A stretch of DNA of 64,000 bases from Dyella sp. C11 (GTDB lineage: Bacteria > Pseudomonadota > Gammaproteobacteria > Xanthomonadales > Rhodanobacteraceae), in the NCBI RefSeq assembly GCF_003121485.1, contig NZ_QAVX01000006.1, forward strand, positions 149,737 to 213,736. Reading direction: 5' to 3'. A program made the translations under genes and the position numbers. Shown here piece after piece: positions 1-8,695 of this stretch (its first letter is position 1; the number at the start of each line of letters is the position of its first letter). The notes beneath the pieces were generated by a model. It made no database searches and was not told the DNA's origin. It saw only the letters and a program-made list of their open reading frames with translations.

Positions 1-2
1 CA

Positions 3-707
3 CCGGCCAACAACCTGACCGAAGCCGTGAGCCGCGCCAACGTTGCCAAACTGCGCTATCAGCAAGGCGACTACGCAGCTGCCGAAGATGGCCTGCGCGA
101 TGCCATCAACCGGAAACAGCGCCTGCTCGGCACGGATTACGGCGACAACGCCCGCAGCCATGATCGCGCGGGCCTGGCGGAAATACTTGTGGCCCGTGGC
201 CAACTGGATGAGGCACGTGACCTCGCTGACGATGCACTCGCCGAAGCGCGCAAGCGCCATCGGGATGCGCATCCGGATACGGCCTATGCACTCACCGTGG
301 AGGCGGAAATAGCGGCGGCGAAGAACGATACCGCGCACGCCGCCACGCTCGCCGCCGATGCCGTGAACATCTACGCCGCCTTGGCAGACACGATGTCGGA
401 TAAATCGATCCGCGCGCGTCTGCTCTACGGTGAGCTTCTTCAGGCGCTGGATCGCCCGGAAGAAGCGCGCCGCCCACTGGAGTCCGCGCTGGCCAGCGCG
501 AATGCCGTCATGCCAAGCGCCGCCGCGCTTGTGGCGCATATCGAAGGCGATCTGGCGCGCACCGACCTCGCCGTGGGCGACACGGCGACGGCGCAACGGT
601 TGCGTGGTGAAGCACGCGTGCTGCTCGCCGATGTCGAGCCCGGTCCGAATACCGAGCGCGACGCCACCGAACACATGCTCGCAGGCCTTCATGCGCGCGC
701 TCGTTGA
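3..707 (+). CDS. TPR-containing protein, 3' fragment
   Basis: The frame is open from the window edge, so the N-terminus is missing; about 235 residues are visible. The sequence is Ala/Arg/Glu-rich and helical, with several tetratricopeptide-like units (for example LRYQQGDYAAAEDGLRDAI and ARGQLDEARDLADDALAEA), so it is a TPR solenoid that probably mediates protein-protein contacts. In related bacteria such C-terminal TPR arrays often follow a serine/threonine kinase domain or a sigma-factor-like domain. That is inference, because no catalytic part is present here. It ends in TGA shortly before a small tautomerase gene on the other strand. Confidence 0.75.
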   Translation, partial: PANNLTEAVSRANVAKLRYQQGDYAAAEDGLRDAINRKQRLLGTDYGDNARSHDRAGLAEILVARGQLDEARDLADDALAEARKRHRDAHPDTAYALTVEAEIAAAKNDTAHAATLAADAVNIYAALADTMSDKSIRARLLYGELLQALDRPEEARRPLESALASANAVMPSAAALVAHIEGDLARTDLAVGDTATAQRLRGEARVLLADVEPGPNTERDATEHMLAGLHARAR

Positions 708-775
708 TCGAGCGCATAAGCTCCGACAATCCGCTCGCGCACAACGCCGTCTCATGCGTCGCACGCCAGCCAAGG

Positions 776-1009
776 CTACTTTCCGGCGCCGCGCTGCTTG
801 CGCATCTCGGAAACCGGCAGCCCTCCCCAGCCCCAGTTCTCAAGTTCTACTTCCTCGATCACCACGAAGGTGGCGTCAAGCGGTTTGTTGAGCACATCCA
901 GCAACAGCTGGCTGACGCCCTTGATCAAGGCGGCCTTTTCTTCAGCGGTGGCCGCACTGCGACCTGGGCCGGAACCTTCGCGGGTAATCTGAATGTTGAC
1001 GATGGGCAT
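776..1009 (-). CDS. 4-oxalocrotonate tautomerase family protein
   Basis: This 77-residue protein begins Met-Pro-Ile-Val. In this family Pro2 becomes the N-terminal catalytic base after Met removal. The length and the beta-alpha-beta pattern fit the 4-OT-like tautomerases, which form oligomers and convert enol to keto forms of 2-hydroxymuconate-type acids. The substrate cannot be read from sequence. It lies downstream of an SDR gene on the same strand but is separated from it by a hairpin at 1030-1052, so co-transcription would require read-through. Confidence 0.85.
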   Translation of the reverse strand: MPIVNIQITREGSGPGRSAATAEEKAALIKGVSQLLLDVLNKPLDATFVVIEEVELENWGWGGLPVSEMRKQRGAGK

Positions 1010-1029
1010 GATGCTCTCCTCGCGTGAAA

Positions 1030-1052
1030 GGGGTGAGCATGGCGCTCACCCC
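1030..1052 (-). terminator. hairpin downstream of SDR gene
   Basis: A 9-bp perfect stem (GGGGTGAGC / GCTCACCCC) with a 5-nt loop lies just after the SDR stop codon. On the minus strand it is followed by TTTCACG, a short T run, consistent with a weak intrinsic terminator. Confidence 0.55.
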
Positions 1053-1060
1053 GTCGTGCT

Positions 1061-1771
1061 TCAGTGACCGGCGCTCTGGCCGCCATCCACGTGCAGGATC
1101 TCGCCCGTGACGAAGCCCGCGTTGTCGAGGTACACCACCGCGTCGGCCACGTCGGCGATGTCGCCCATGCGACCCACCGGGTGCAGGCCGGCGAGTGCGC
1201 CGTGCGTTTCCACCGGATGCATCGGCGTCTTGATCACGCCCGGCGCCACGGCGTTCACGCGAATGCCCCGCTTGGCGTATTCAATGGCGAGCGACTTGGT
1301 GGCCGCATTCAACCCACCCTTGGTAAGCGACGCCAGCACCGAGGGCACACCATCAATGGCGTGATCGACCAGGCTGGTGGACACATTCACGATATGCCCG
1401 CTGCCCTGCTTCTCCATCGCGGCAATGGCGAGCTGCGTGATGTGGAAGAAACCATGCAGGTTCACTGAGATCACGTCTGCGTAGTCCTGCTCCGTGTACG
1501 CCGTGAACGGCTTGGCCACGAAGATGCCGGCGTTGTTGACCAAGGTGTCGATGCGACCGAACTTGGCAAGCGCTTCATCGACGATGCGCTGGGCCACGGC
1601 GCGCTCGGCGATGTCACCGGGCACGGCAAGCACGTCCGCGTCATTGGACGGCTTGATGGAACGCGAGTTGGCGACGACACGGTAATTGCGATCACGGAAG
1701 GCCTTGACCAGGCCCGCGCCAATGCCCTGCGAGGCACCCGTGATAACGACGACGTTCTGCTGACTGCTCAT
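1061..1771 (-). CDS. SDR family oxidoreductase
   Basis: A 236-residue short-chain dehydrogenase/reductase. The NAD(P)-binding TGxxxGIG motif is at residues 11-18 (TGASQGIG) and the NNAG motif follows. The usual catalytic YxxxK is not intact: the Lys is present in ASLTKGG but Ala occupies the Tyr position, so chemistry may be altered or use another residue. The open frame continues 87 codons upstream, but the ATG at 1771 starts the conserved fold and is the likely start. It shares strand and neighbourhood with a LysR gene at 1875-2846 that may regulate it. Substrate unknown. Confidence 0.9.
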   Translation of the reverse strand: MSSQQNVVVITGASQGIGAGLVKAFRDRNYRVVANSRSIKPSNDADVLAVPGDIAERAVAQRIVDEALAKFGRIDTLVNNAGIFVAKPFTAYTEQDYADVISVNLHGFFHITQLAIAAMEKQGSGHIVNVSTSLVDHAIDGVPSVLASLTKGGLNAATKSLAIEYAKRGIRVNAVAPGVIKTPMHPVETHGALAGLHPVGRMGDIADVADAVVYLDNAGFVTGEILHVDGGQSAGH

Positions 1772-1874
1772 GTGGATCACTCCGGGATGGGGAAAGGGGT
1801 TCAGCTTGATGCTGATCGGCCTTGTTTGCCGACGTACCCAATCTAGGAGCGATGCATGGATTAGCGAATCCCTG

Positions 1875-2846
1875 CTAGTCGACAGACACTCTTCCACGCC
1901 GCGGTGGAATGGCCGCTTCTGGCGTGGTTTCCGCGTCCTTCGACAGGCACGCGAAACGCGTGCGCAGACGCGGCAACGCAAAGTCGACGAAGGCGCGCAC
2001 TTTCGGCACCGAGAGACGCCCCTGCGGCGCAATGATGTTCACCGGAAGCGGCGTCGGTTCCGCATCGGCCAGCACGACCTGCAGCTTGCCTGCCTTGATC
2101 TCCGGCGCCACGTGATACGACAACAAACGCGCGACCCCGTGTCCGTCCACTGCCGATTCCACCACCGCGCGCACGTTGTTCACGGCGAGCCGAGGCGTGA
2201 ACACCACCGTGCGCGGCACGGCGGAGCCTTCCAAAGGCGGAAAGCTCCAGGAGTCCGTGCCGTTGTGGGTCATCGCGATGATCTGTTGCTTGCCCAGATC
2301 CGCAGGTTCGACGATACGAGGATGCGTGGCCAGGTAACGCGGCGAGGCGACGACCACGCGACGTGCTTCGCCGACATGGCGCGCCACCAGCGTGGAATCG
2401 GCCAGCGGATAAATACGCAGCGCCAGATCCATGCCTTCCTCGACAAGGTTGACCGGTCGTTCGAGCAGATGAAGCCGCACATTCACGGTGGGATATTCGT
2501 CCACGAAGGCGTCGACGATGGGGCGAAGAATCTCCACGCCCACGAACACGGTGGTGCTGATGGTAAGCGTGCCGCGCGGCACGGAGCGCTCGCCCGCTGC
2601 CGTGCGGTCGGCTTCTTCCAGCTCCGCCAATACCTTTCGGCACGACGCGGCATAGCGTTCGCCGGCTTCGCTCAACTTGATGGAGCGCGTGGTTCGATGC
2701 AGCAGCGGCACGCCCACGTGCGCTTCGAGAAAGGCGATGGCACGACTCACTGCGGCGGCGGAGCGTCCCGTACGCCGACTGGCGCCGGCGAGGCTTCCCT
2801 CGTCCAGCGCAGCGACGAATACCTTCATGGCATCGATGCGATCCAT
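1875..2846 (-). CDS. LysR family transcriptional regulator
   Basis: 323 residues with an N-terminal winged HTH (about residues 1-60, MDRIDAMKVFVAALDEGSL) and a LysR substrate-binding domain (about 90-295). The C-terminal tail is short and basic. It is most like the activator/repressor type that controls neighbouring oxidoreductases. It is transcribed in the same direction as the SDR gene downstream (103-bp gap), and the upstream gene is nitronate monooxygenase. Either could be a target, but no operator is obvious. The inducer is unknown. Confidence 0.93.
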   Translation of the reverse strand: MDRIDAMKVFVAALDEGSLAGASRRTGRSAAAVSRAIAFLEAHVGVPLLHRTTRSIKLSEAGERYAASCRKVLAELEEADRTAAGERSVPRGTLTISTTVFVGVEILRPIVDAFVDEYPTVNVRLHLLERPVNLVEEGMDLALRIYPLADSTLVARHVGEARRVVVASPRYLATHPRIVEPADLGKQQIIAMTHNGTDSWSFPPLEGSAVPRTVVFTPRLAVNNVRAVVESAVDGHGVARLLSYHVAPEIKAGKLQVVLADAEPTPLPVNIIAPQGRLSVPKVRAFVDFALPRLRTRFACLSKDAETTPEAAIPPRRGRVSVD

Positions 2847-2945
2847 GGCATGCCTCGCCTGTCAGCGTGATTGAGCGTCAGCAAAGTGTCCTACAACTGT
2901 TTGCCACGCGCACAGGCACGCCGATACCTGATAAATCAGGAACGG

Positions 2946-4022
2946 TCAGCACCGTGCCTGTTGCCATTCATCGATCAACGTCTGCATCAGTTCACGTGTC
3001 GGCATGGGCCGCGCCAACGGCGCACCCTGCCCGGCCCAGTGCGCGCCGTAACCTGCTTCGCCGGCAGCACGTCCCGCCGCATTCAACGCCTTGCCGGCGT
3101 CGTACGTGATGGGATAGTCAGGCACGTCGGCGCTCGGCACCGAAGCACCCAAGCGCGTAAACAGGCTGGCCAGGCTGCGTGCGGGGCGCCCGGAGACGGC
3201 GCGCGTCATCACGGTGTGTTGCGCCGCATCGCTCGCCAATGCCTTGCGATAGCCGGCATCGGCCAGCGACTCATCGGTAACGACGAAGGCCGTGCCCAGC
3301 TGCGCGGCTGCTGCGCCGAGCGCCAGCGCGGCAGCGATGCCCGCACCATCCATGATGCCGCCCGCAGCAATCACGGGAACGCGCACGTTCGCCACCAGCA
3401 GGCGCGTCAGCGCGAAGGTGCCCAGCTGGCTGTCTTCAATATCGGGATCGAACATGCCGCGATGGCCACCCGCTTCATAGCCTTGCGCCACGATGGCATC
3501 GATGCCTGCCTGCTCGATGGCCTTGGCCTCCACCAGGTTCGTGGCCGAAGCCATCAAGTAGATGCCTGCGTGATGCAGTGCCTTGATTTGTTCGGTGGTC
3601 GGCAAGCCAAAGTGGAAGCTCATCACGGTCGGCTTTTCCGCCACCAGCATGGCGAGCATGTCATCGTCGACGAGGAAGGAGGTATAGATCTCCTTCAACG
3701 ACGACGGCGGCGTGGCGCCGAAACGCTTGAATTCCGGTGCCAGGCGGGCAATCCACGCGGCCTGTCTTGCTTCGTCGGCATGCGCCGGGCGGTGAACAAA
3801 CACGTTGATGTTGAGTGGTCCGTTGCTCTGCTGGCGAAACGCGTGAATGGCCTCGCGCGCTTTTTCGGCCGTCATCGCACCCACGCCCAAGGAGCCCAGG
3901 CCACCCGCGTTGCTTACCGCGACCGCCATGGCCGGCGAGGACACACCGGCCATGGGCGCCTGGATAATGGGCACTTCCATACCGACCGCGCTGAGCAGCG
4001 ACGAGGAACCAGCCTGATTCAT
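2946..4022 (-). CDS. nitronate monooxygenase (2-nitropropane dioxygenase family)
   Basis: A 358-residue FMN-dependent TIM-barrel protein. The N-terminal IIQAPMAGVSSP motif, the central QGYEAGGHRG segment and the phosphate-binding AAGGIMDGAG loop are all hallmarks of class I nitronate monooxygenases. These oxidise alkyl nitronates such as propionate-3-nitronate to aldehydes and nitrite. The start is placed at the ATG at 4022, which follows a GGAG Shine-Dalgarno at good spacing; an in-frame ATG 10 codons upstream lacks one. It lies between an SDR gene and a LysR gene, all on the same strand, as part of a detoxification-like neighbourhood. Confidence 0.93.
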   Translation of the reverse strand: MNQAGSSSLLSAVGMEVPIIQAPMAGVSSPAMAVAVSNAGGLGSLGVGAMTAEKAREAIHAFRQQSNGPLNINVFVHRPAHADEARQAAWIARLAPEFKRFGATPPSSLKEIYTSFLVDDDMLAMLVAEKPTVMSFHFGLPTTEQIKALHHAGIYLMASATNLVEAKAIEQAGIDAIVAQGYEAGGHRGMFDPDIEDSQLGTFALTRLLVANVRVPVIAAGGIMDGAGIAAALALGAAAAQLGTAFVVTDESLADAGYRKALASDAAQHTVMTRAVSGRPARSLASLFTRLGASVPSADVPDYPITYDAGKALNAAGRAAGEAGYGAHWAGQGAPLARPMPTRELMQTLIDEWQQARC

Positions 4023-4116
4023 GGTGACAACTCCGGGGACGGACGGGGACACGTCGCAATGTACGCGCCCCCGCCGTCACTTCGAAGTCATGGCGCCCGG
4101 CAGTCACCCTTCCATG

Positions 4117-4935
4117 TCACGCAACAATGGCAGCCGATGACGCCACGCTGTAGCGTTCCGCAGGCTTGGAGCGCGACAGGTTCGGCAGCAGCTTCTGGCG
4201 CGCGCCCTCGTAATCGGCAAGGTCCGCGGCATCAGGCAGCGCAGGAATGGTGAAGAGCTCACCTTGATCCAGGCCCGCCAGCGCGGCGTCCACCATGTCG
4301 TCGGCGGTCATCACCCAGCTTTCCGGCAGGTTGCTGATGGGGTGGCCAAGCACATCCCAGAATTCCGTGGCGGTCGCGCCCGGCAACACGGCCTGCACGC
4401 GCACGCCCTTGTCGGCCAGTTCGTGCTCCAACGAACGCGTGAAGGCCAGCACATACGCCTTGGTGCCGCCGTACACGCCGTTCAACAGCTCCGGCGCCAC
4501 GGCCACGATGGAGGCGATGTTGATCACCGTGCCAGCCGCTCGCTCCACGAAGCCCGGTACGGCGGCATAAGTGAGTCGCGTCAGCGCATTGACGTTGAGC
4601 GTGATCATGTCGGACATGCGTGCCACATCCGATTGCAGCAGCGGCGTGGCCGCACCGAAGCCCGCGTTGTTCACCAGCATGGTGATGCTGCGGTCCGTGC
4701 GCAAAAGCGCTTCCACCCTGGCGAGATCGGTGGCGTCGCCGAGGTCGGCCGGAAACACCTGCACCGAACGGCCGGTGGCGTCCGTGAGGCGGCGCGCCAG
4801 GTCCGCAAGGCGCTCGCGATTGCGCGCCACCAGGATCAGGTCGTAGCCGCGGCGGGCCAACCGGTCGGCATAGATGGCGCCAATGCCGCTGGATGCGCCG
4901 GTGATGAGGGCAGAGCCCAGGGTTTGCGTGGTCAT
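4117..4935 (-). CDS. SDR family NAD(P)-dependent oxidoreductase
   Basis: 272 residues. The cofactor motif TGASSGIG is at residues 13-20, NNAG follows, and the catalytic YGGTK (YxxxK) is intact. The length and C-terminal extension resemble the DltE/YqjQ-like classical SDRs. The substrate cannot be assigned. The ATG at 4935 has a GGAG ribosome-binding site; the open frame upstream of it overlaps the divergent promoter region. It is transcribed divergently from the AraC/PfpI regulator at 5052, with a 116-bp shared intergenic region, so that regulator is the likely controller. Confidence 0.92.
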   Translation of the reverse strand: MTTQTLGSALITGASSGIGAIYADRLARRGYDLILVARNRERLADLARRLTDATGRSVQVFPADLGDATDLARVEALLRTDRSITMLVNNAGFGAATPLLQSDVARMSDMITLNVNALTRLTYAAVPGFVERAAGTVINIASIVAVAPELLNGVYGGTKAYVLAFTRSLEHELADKGVRVQAVLPGATATEFWDVLGHPISNLPESWVMTADDMVDAALAGLDQGELFTIPALPDAADLADYEGARQKLLPNLSRSKPAERYSVASSAAIVA

Positions 4936-5051
4936 GGCTGTTTCTCCGCATGGTCCGGCGGGGTGCCGGTGTCTGGGCATAGTTGTAAGTCCGGCCGCAA
5001 AAGACTTAAATGTCGCATATGCCACCTTTTAGGCCATAGCCGAGGCCAGCC

Positions 5052-6008
5052 ATGCAAACCGTGGGTTTCGTTGTTTACCCGGGCGTCCAGTCCATGAGCC
5101 TGGCCGCGCTGTCGGTCTTTGAATTTGCCAACCTTGAGCTGGATGAACCCGCCTACGACGTGCGCGTGGTGTCCGAAAACGGGGGCGCCATGCCCTGCTC
5201 GTTCGGTGTGACCATCCAGAGCGAGGCGTTTCCCGCCGAACCGTTCGACACGGTGATGGTCTGCGGCAGCACTGGCGTGCCCACCTCCACGCCCGGCCTG
5301 CTCGACTACCTGCGCGTAACGTCGCAAACGTCGCGCCGCGTGGCGGCCATCTGCACCGGCGCCTTCCTTCTTGCGGAAACCGGGCTGCTGGATGGCCGTC
5401 GTGCCACCACGCATTGGCTGCTTGCGCGCGAACTGCGCGAACACTACCCGGCGGTGCATGTGGAAGAAGACCGCATCTTCATCATCGATGGCACCGTGTG
5501 GACATCCGCCGGCATGAGCGCCGGCGTCGACCTTGCGCTGGCCATGGTGGAAAAGGATCTGGGCGCGGAACTGGCGCGCGCAGTGGCGCGCATGCTGGTG
5601 CTGTATCACCGGCGTGCGGGCGGGCAGTCGCAATTCTCGGCCCTGCTGGATCTGGAGCCGAAATCCGATCGCATCCAGACCGCGCTGAACTACGCGAAAA
5701 ACCATCTGCGTTCGGCGCTGTCCGTGGAGGAACTGGCCGCGGCCGCGAACCTGAGCCCGCGCCAATTCAGCCGCACGTTTCGCGCGGAGACCGGTCAGTC
5801 GCCAGCGAAGGCAGTGGAACATCTGCGCCTGGAAGCGGCGCGTCTGATGATGGAGCAGACGCGACATCCGGTTGAAGTGGTGGCGCGCGAAGTGGGGTTT
5901 GCCGATCGCGAACGCATGCGTCGCGCGTTTCTTCGCGCATTCGGCCAGCCGCCGCAGGCGATACGTCGCATGGCGCCGGAAAGTCCCATGGATGTTTCGG
6001 CAGCGTAG
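5052..6008 (+). CDS. GlxA/FtrA-type AraC regulator with DJ-1/PfpI domain
   Basis: 318 residues. The N-terminal DJ-1/PfpI (glutamine amidotransferase-like) domain spans about residues 1-170; its nucleophile-elbow segment AAICTGAFLLAETGLLDGR keeps the Cys. The C-terminal double HTH of the AraC family spans about residues 210-310. GlxA/FtrA-like regulators sense small metabolites through the N-terminal domain. It is transcribed divergently from the SDR at 4117-4935, a common arrangement for regulator and target. It ends 14 bp before the convergent AraC gene at 6023. Confidence 0.93.
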   Translation: MQTVGFVVYPGVQSMSLAALSVFEFANLELDEPAYDVRVVSENGGAMPCSFGVTIQSEAFPAEPFDTVMVCGSTGVPTSTPGLLDYLRVTSQTSRRVAAICTGAFLLAETGLLDGRRATTHWLLARELREHYPAVHVEEDRIFIIDGTVWTSAGMSAGVDLALAMVEKDLGAELARAVARMLVLYHRRAGGQSQFSALLDLEPKSDRIQTALNYAKNHLRSALSVEELAAAANLSPRQFSRTFRAETGQSPAKAVEHLRLEAARLMMEQTRHPVEVVAREVGFADRERMRRAFLRAFGQPPQAIRRMAPESPMDVSAA

Positions 6009-6022
6009 GCTTCGTCGGGCAA

Positions 6023-6940
6023 TCAGCCTGTGCTGTGCATGCGTCCGTACGCAGCAGGGCTGTTGCCGTAGCGCGCCTTGAACGCACGCGCGAAAGCAGC
6101 CTCCGAAGCGTAACCGGCGATTTCCGCCGCCCTGCCCGCCGATAGCTTTCCCGCACGCAACGACTGCGCCGCCACGGCAAGCCGCACGCCGTTCACCCAG
6201 TCCATGGGCGTGACGCCCGCCGTTTCCGCGAAATGACGCGCGAAGCTGGCACGCGAGGTATGTGCCACGTCTGCCAGGTTCTGCAGGGTCCATGCATGGG
6301 CCGGATCTTTCAGCACGGCTTCCACCACGTGAGCCATGCCAGGCTGCGTCAGCAATCCCAGGATGCCCAGCTGCAAGTGGCCGCCTTCCGTCATGCCGCG
6401 CAGGATCAGCGCAAACATGGCGCCCGTGATCATTTGCACGACGGCGCCGCCGCCCGGTTTCGGTTCGGCCGCTTCATCGCGCAGCAACTGGATAAGGCCA
6501 GGCAGCGCATCGCTGCGGCCTGTGCGCAGATGCAGCACCTTGGGCAAGCCTGTCCATAACGCGTCCGTGGCACCTGAAAGCACGAACTCGCCACACAGCA
6601 TGTCCAGCAGCTCACCGTCTCCCGTGCGCTCCACCAATGTCACCCGACCGTTCTGCTTCCGTGTCTCTCGACCGGCCGGCGACCGGTGGCCTGCGTCGTC
6701 CGGCGCGCTCCGCAAGATGTGCGCATCGCCATAGGGAAACAGCAGTACATCGCCCTTTTGCAGGGCAACGCGCTTGCCGTCCATCTCAAGTTCTGCGTGC
6801 CCGCCAAGTATCACGTGGTACGGCAGGTGATTGGTTCGCGCGGCGGGATGCTCGAGCGACCAGTCCCCCGCAAACCGGCATTGCAGCTCCACGCTTCCGG
6901 TGGGTGCGATGGCGTGAACCAGTCGGTCGAGACCATCCAT
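6023..6940 (-). CDS. AraC family regulator with N-terminal cupin
   Basis: 305 residues. The N-terminal half is a cupin_6 type sensory domain (HLPYHVILGG, then KGDVLLFPYGDAHIL) and the C-terminal half is an AraC HTH pair. The ATG at 6940 has an upstream GGGAG; a longer in-frame start at 7009 would run into the promoter of the AhpD-like gene. It is divergent from the AhpD-like gene at 7069 (128-bp gap). In proteobacteria this regulator type is frequently next to a carboxymuconolactone decarboxylase/AhpD gene or oxidoreductase, so that gene is its probable target. Confidence 0.9.
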   Translation of the reverse strand: MDGLDRLVHAIAPTGSVELQCRFAGDWSLEHPAARTNHLPYHVILGGHAELEMDGKRVALQKGDVLLFPYGDAHILRSAPDDAGHRSPAGRETRKQNGRVTLVERTGDGELLDMLCGEFVLSGATDALWTGLPKVLHLRTGRSDALPGLIQLLRDEAAEPKPGGGAVVQMITGAMFALILRGMTEGGHLQLGILGLLTQPGMAHVVEAVLKDPAHAWTLQNLADVAHTSRASFARHFAETAGVTPMDWVNGVRLAVAAQSLRAGKLSAGRAAEIAGYASEAAFARAFKARYGNSPAAYGRMHSTG

Positions 6941-7068
6941 CCGTTGAGACTCCCGGGCAAAAGGTTGAGACGCGCGTGTGCGGAAGGCAATGACCTTGCT
7001 ACCTATCATTTTCTCACGGTCAAGGCATCACCACACCGTCTTTCATCCATTACCCAGGAGTCAACGTC

Positions 7069-7605
7069 ATGAGCCGTTTGAAGACCATCAATGTTGCCGA
7101 CGCGCCGGAAGAATCGGCAGCACTGTTCGCTGCCGTGAAGAAGGCCATCGGCAAGGTTCCCAATGCCTACGCCACCATCGGCAGCAACGCGCCTGACGTG
7201 CTTGCCCATGTGCTGCAGACAGGCGCCTTGCTCAAGCAGGGAAAGCTGTCCGCGATGGAGCTGGAAGCCATCAACCTGGCCGTGAGCGAAGCGTCGCAGT
7301 GTGACTACTGTGTGGCCGCGCACTCGATGACCGGCAAGATGGTGGGCTATTCCGCCGAACAGGTTCACCAATTACGCAACGGAGGCCTGGAAGGCAACGC
7401 GAAGATCGACGCACTCACCAAGTTTGCCGTCACCCTGGTGACCACCAGCAACACGCTTTCGGCGGAGGCGGTGAACAACGTGAAGGAGGCAGGTTACAGC
7501 GACCAGCAGATCGTGGAAGCCATTCTGGCGGTGAGCGCCATCCTCTTCACCAACATGTTCAACCGCGTGAACGACACGGTGCTCGATTTCCCGAAAGCAG
7601 CGTAA
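7069..7605 (+). CDS. AhpD-like / carboxymuconolactone decarboxylase family protein
   Basis: 178 residues. The redox motif C78-D-Y-C81 followed by H85 is the CxxCxxxH signature of AhpD-type alkylhydroperoxidases within the CMD superfamily, so a thiol-dependent peroxidase role is likely. It starts behind AGGAG at good spacing. The divergent AraC gene probably controls it. A strong hairpin at 7612-7641 ends the transcript. Confidence 0.92.
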   Translation: MSRLKTINVADAPEESAALFAAVKKAIGKVPNAYATIGSNAPDVLAHVLQTGALLKQGKLSAMELEAINLAVSEASQCDYCVAAHSMTGKMVGYSAEQVHQLRNGGLEGNAKIDALTKFAVTLVTTSNTLSAEAVNNVKEAGYSDQQIVEAILAVSAILFTNMFNRVNDTVLDFPKAA

Positions 7606-7611
7606 ACGCAG

Positions 7612-7641
7612 CGAGGGCCGCGACACATCTCGCGGCCCTCG
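7612..7641. terminator. bidirectional hairpin terminator
   Basis: A perfect 12-bp stem (CGAGGGCCGCGA / TCGCGGCCCTCG) with a 6-nt loop lies between the convergent AhpD-like and metallothionein genes. There is no long T tract. Confidence 0.7.
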
Positions 7642-7647
7642 TGATGT

Positions 7648-7830
7648 TCAACCAGCCGAACCGTCCTGGTCTTCTTCAGATCGCCCCATGCAGGCGGGAT
7701 GACCGCACTGGCATTGGGCTTCGACGTTTCCCTTGGCTTGCGCCTGTCGACAATGGGCGCTGCAGAAATCGCCTTTCTTGTCCACGTAACACTGGCAAGG
7801 GGGATAGGCGCATTGATAGCCGGTAGGCAT
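7648..7830 (-). CDS. bacterial metallothionein-like protein
   Basis: 60 residues with nine cysteines. The spacing C-x4-PCQCYVD, FCSAHC, then CQCGHPAC, matches the prokaryotic metallothionein pattern (SmtA/BmtA family), where Cys and His bind a Zn/Cd cluster. The start at 7828-7830 has a GGAG at about 8 nt. It is expected to be a cytosolic metal-storage or zinc-buffering peptide. The C-terminal tail is acidic (SEEDQD). No metal-sensor gene is adjacent. Confidence 0.85.
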   Translation of the reverse strand: MPTGYQCAYPPCQCYVDKKGDFCSAHCRQAQAKGNVEAQCQCGHPACMGRSEEDQDGSAG

Positions 7831-7863
7831 GGCGATGCTCCGCGGACAGAGCGTCGAGTGTAG

Positions 7864-8046
7864 TTACTTGCGTCGCTGCATGGGTCTGGTCCACGTCAGA
7901 AGTGCGTTGTGGTTTCGATAGATTTCGAGGATGGCGACGGCATGTCCACCGCGCGTGAACTCGCCGTTCCTTCTTTGGTACCGTTGCGGCAAAAGGGCGA
8001 ACACATGGGTGTCACACGCGCGGCATTGCGCGCGCCTTAGGGTCAA
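7864..8046 (-). CDS. small hypothetical protein (weak)
   Basis: A 60-codon open frame fills otherwise empty sequence between the metallothionein and the DUF4142 gene. The translation is basic, with a plausible globular core (AVAILEIYRNHNALLTWT). Third-position GC is only about 70 percent and no clear Shine-Dalgarno is seen. I recognise no family. It could equally be a chance frame. Confidence 0.3.
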   Translation of the reverse strand: MTLRRAQCRACDTHVFALLPQRYQRRNGEFTRGGHAVAILEIYRNHNALLTWTRPMQRRK

Positions 8047-8079
8047 GTCACCTCGTTCCTTCCCAAGAAGGTGGCTGCC

Positions 8080-8628
8080 ATGAAACGAACATCGCTCGTC
8101 ATTGCCACGGCACTGTTCATGTCGGTGCCGGTATGCGGCGACTTGTGGGCACAGGCGGCAACGTCTGGCGCGTCACCTGTCGTGCAAGACCCCATTTCGG
8201 ATCAGGACTTCTTCACCAAGGCGTCAAGCGATGGTGCTGACGAAGTCGCGATGGGTCAGCTGGCCATGCAAAAAGCCGCGTCTTTGCAAACCAGGGCGTT
8301 TGCGCAACAACTGGTGAAGGATCACACCGCTGCCAACAAGGAGCTGGCAGCACTGGCCAACCGCAAGCACGCCACAGTCGTGCAGCAACCGCCATCGTCG
8401 GATCTGATGGATCGACTGCAATCGCTCAAGGGCAACGATTTCGACAAGGCCTACGCGACGGCCATGGTTGGCGGGCATCAAAAAGCCATCGAGCTGTTTG
8501 ATGCGGCCTCACACAGCAACGACCCGGACGTGAAGGCATTCGCCACCAGGACGCTGCCCACGCTGAAGCATCATCTCGCCATGGCCCAGGCGCTGAACGG
8601 CGATAGCCCGCCGATGGGTGCACCGTAA
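8080..8628 (+). CDS. DUF4142 domain-containing periplasmic protein
   Basis: 182 residues: a Sec signal peptide (about 1-24, ending LWAQA) followed by a helical DUF4142 domain (QDFFTKASSDGADEVAMGQLA, then AFAQQLVKDHTAAN). DUF4142 proteins are secreted, ferritin-like four-helix proteins of unknown role, often linked to stress. The ATG at 8080 is preferred over a GTG at 8071 because of AAGAAGG 8 nt upstream. A strong hairpin follows the stop. Confidence 0.9.
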   Translation: MKRTSLVIATALFMSVPVCGDLWAQAATSGASPVVQDPISDQDFFTKASSDGADEVAMGQLAMQKAASLQTRAFAQQLVKDHTAANKELAALANRKHATVVQQPPSSDLMDRLQSLKGNDFDKAYATAMVGGHQKAIELFDAASHSNDPDVKAFATRTLPTLKHHLAMAQALNGDSPPMGAP

Positions 8629-8647
8629 CCGAAACAAGTGACCAACT

Positions 8648-8680
8648 TCATCCCGCGACCCGGCAAGGGTCGCGGGATGA
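8648..8680. terminator. strong bidirectional hairpin terminator
   Basis: A perfect 14-bp stem (TCATCCCGCGACCC / GGGTCGCGGGATGA) with a GGCAA loop lies between the convergent DUF4142 gene and the small lipoprotein gene. Confidence 0.8.
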
Positions 8681-8695
8681 TCGTTCATCACGACA

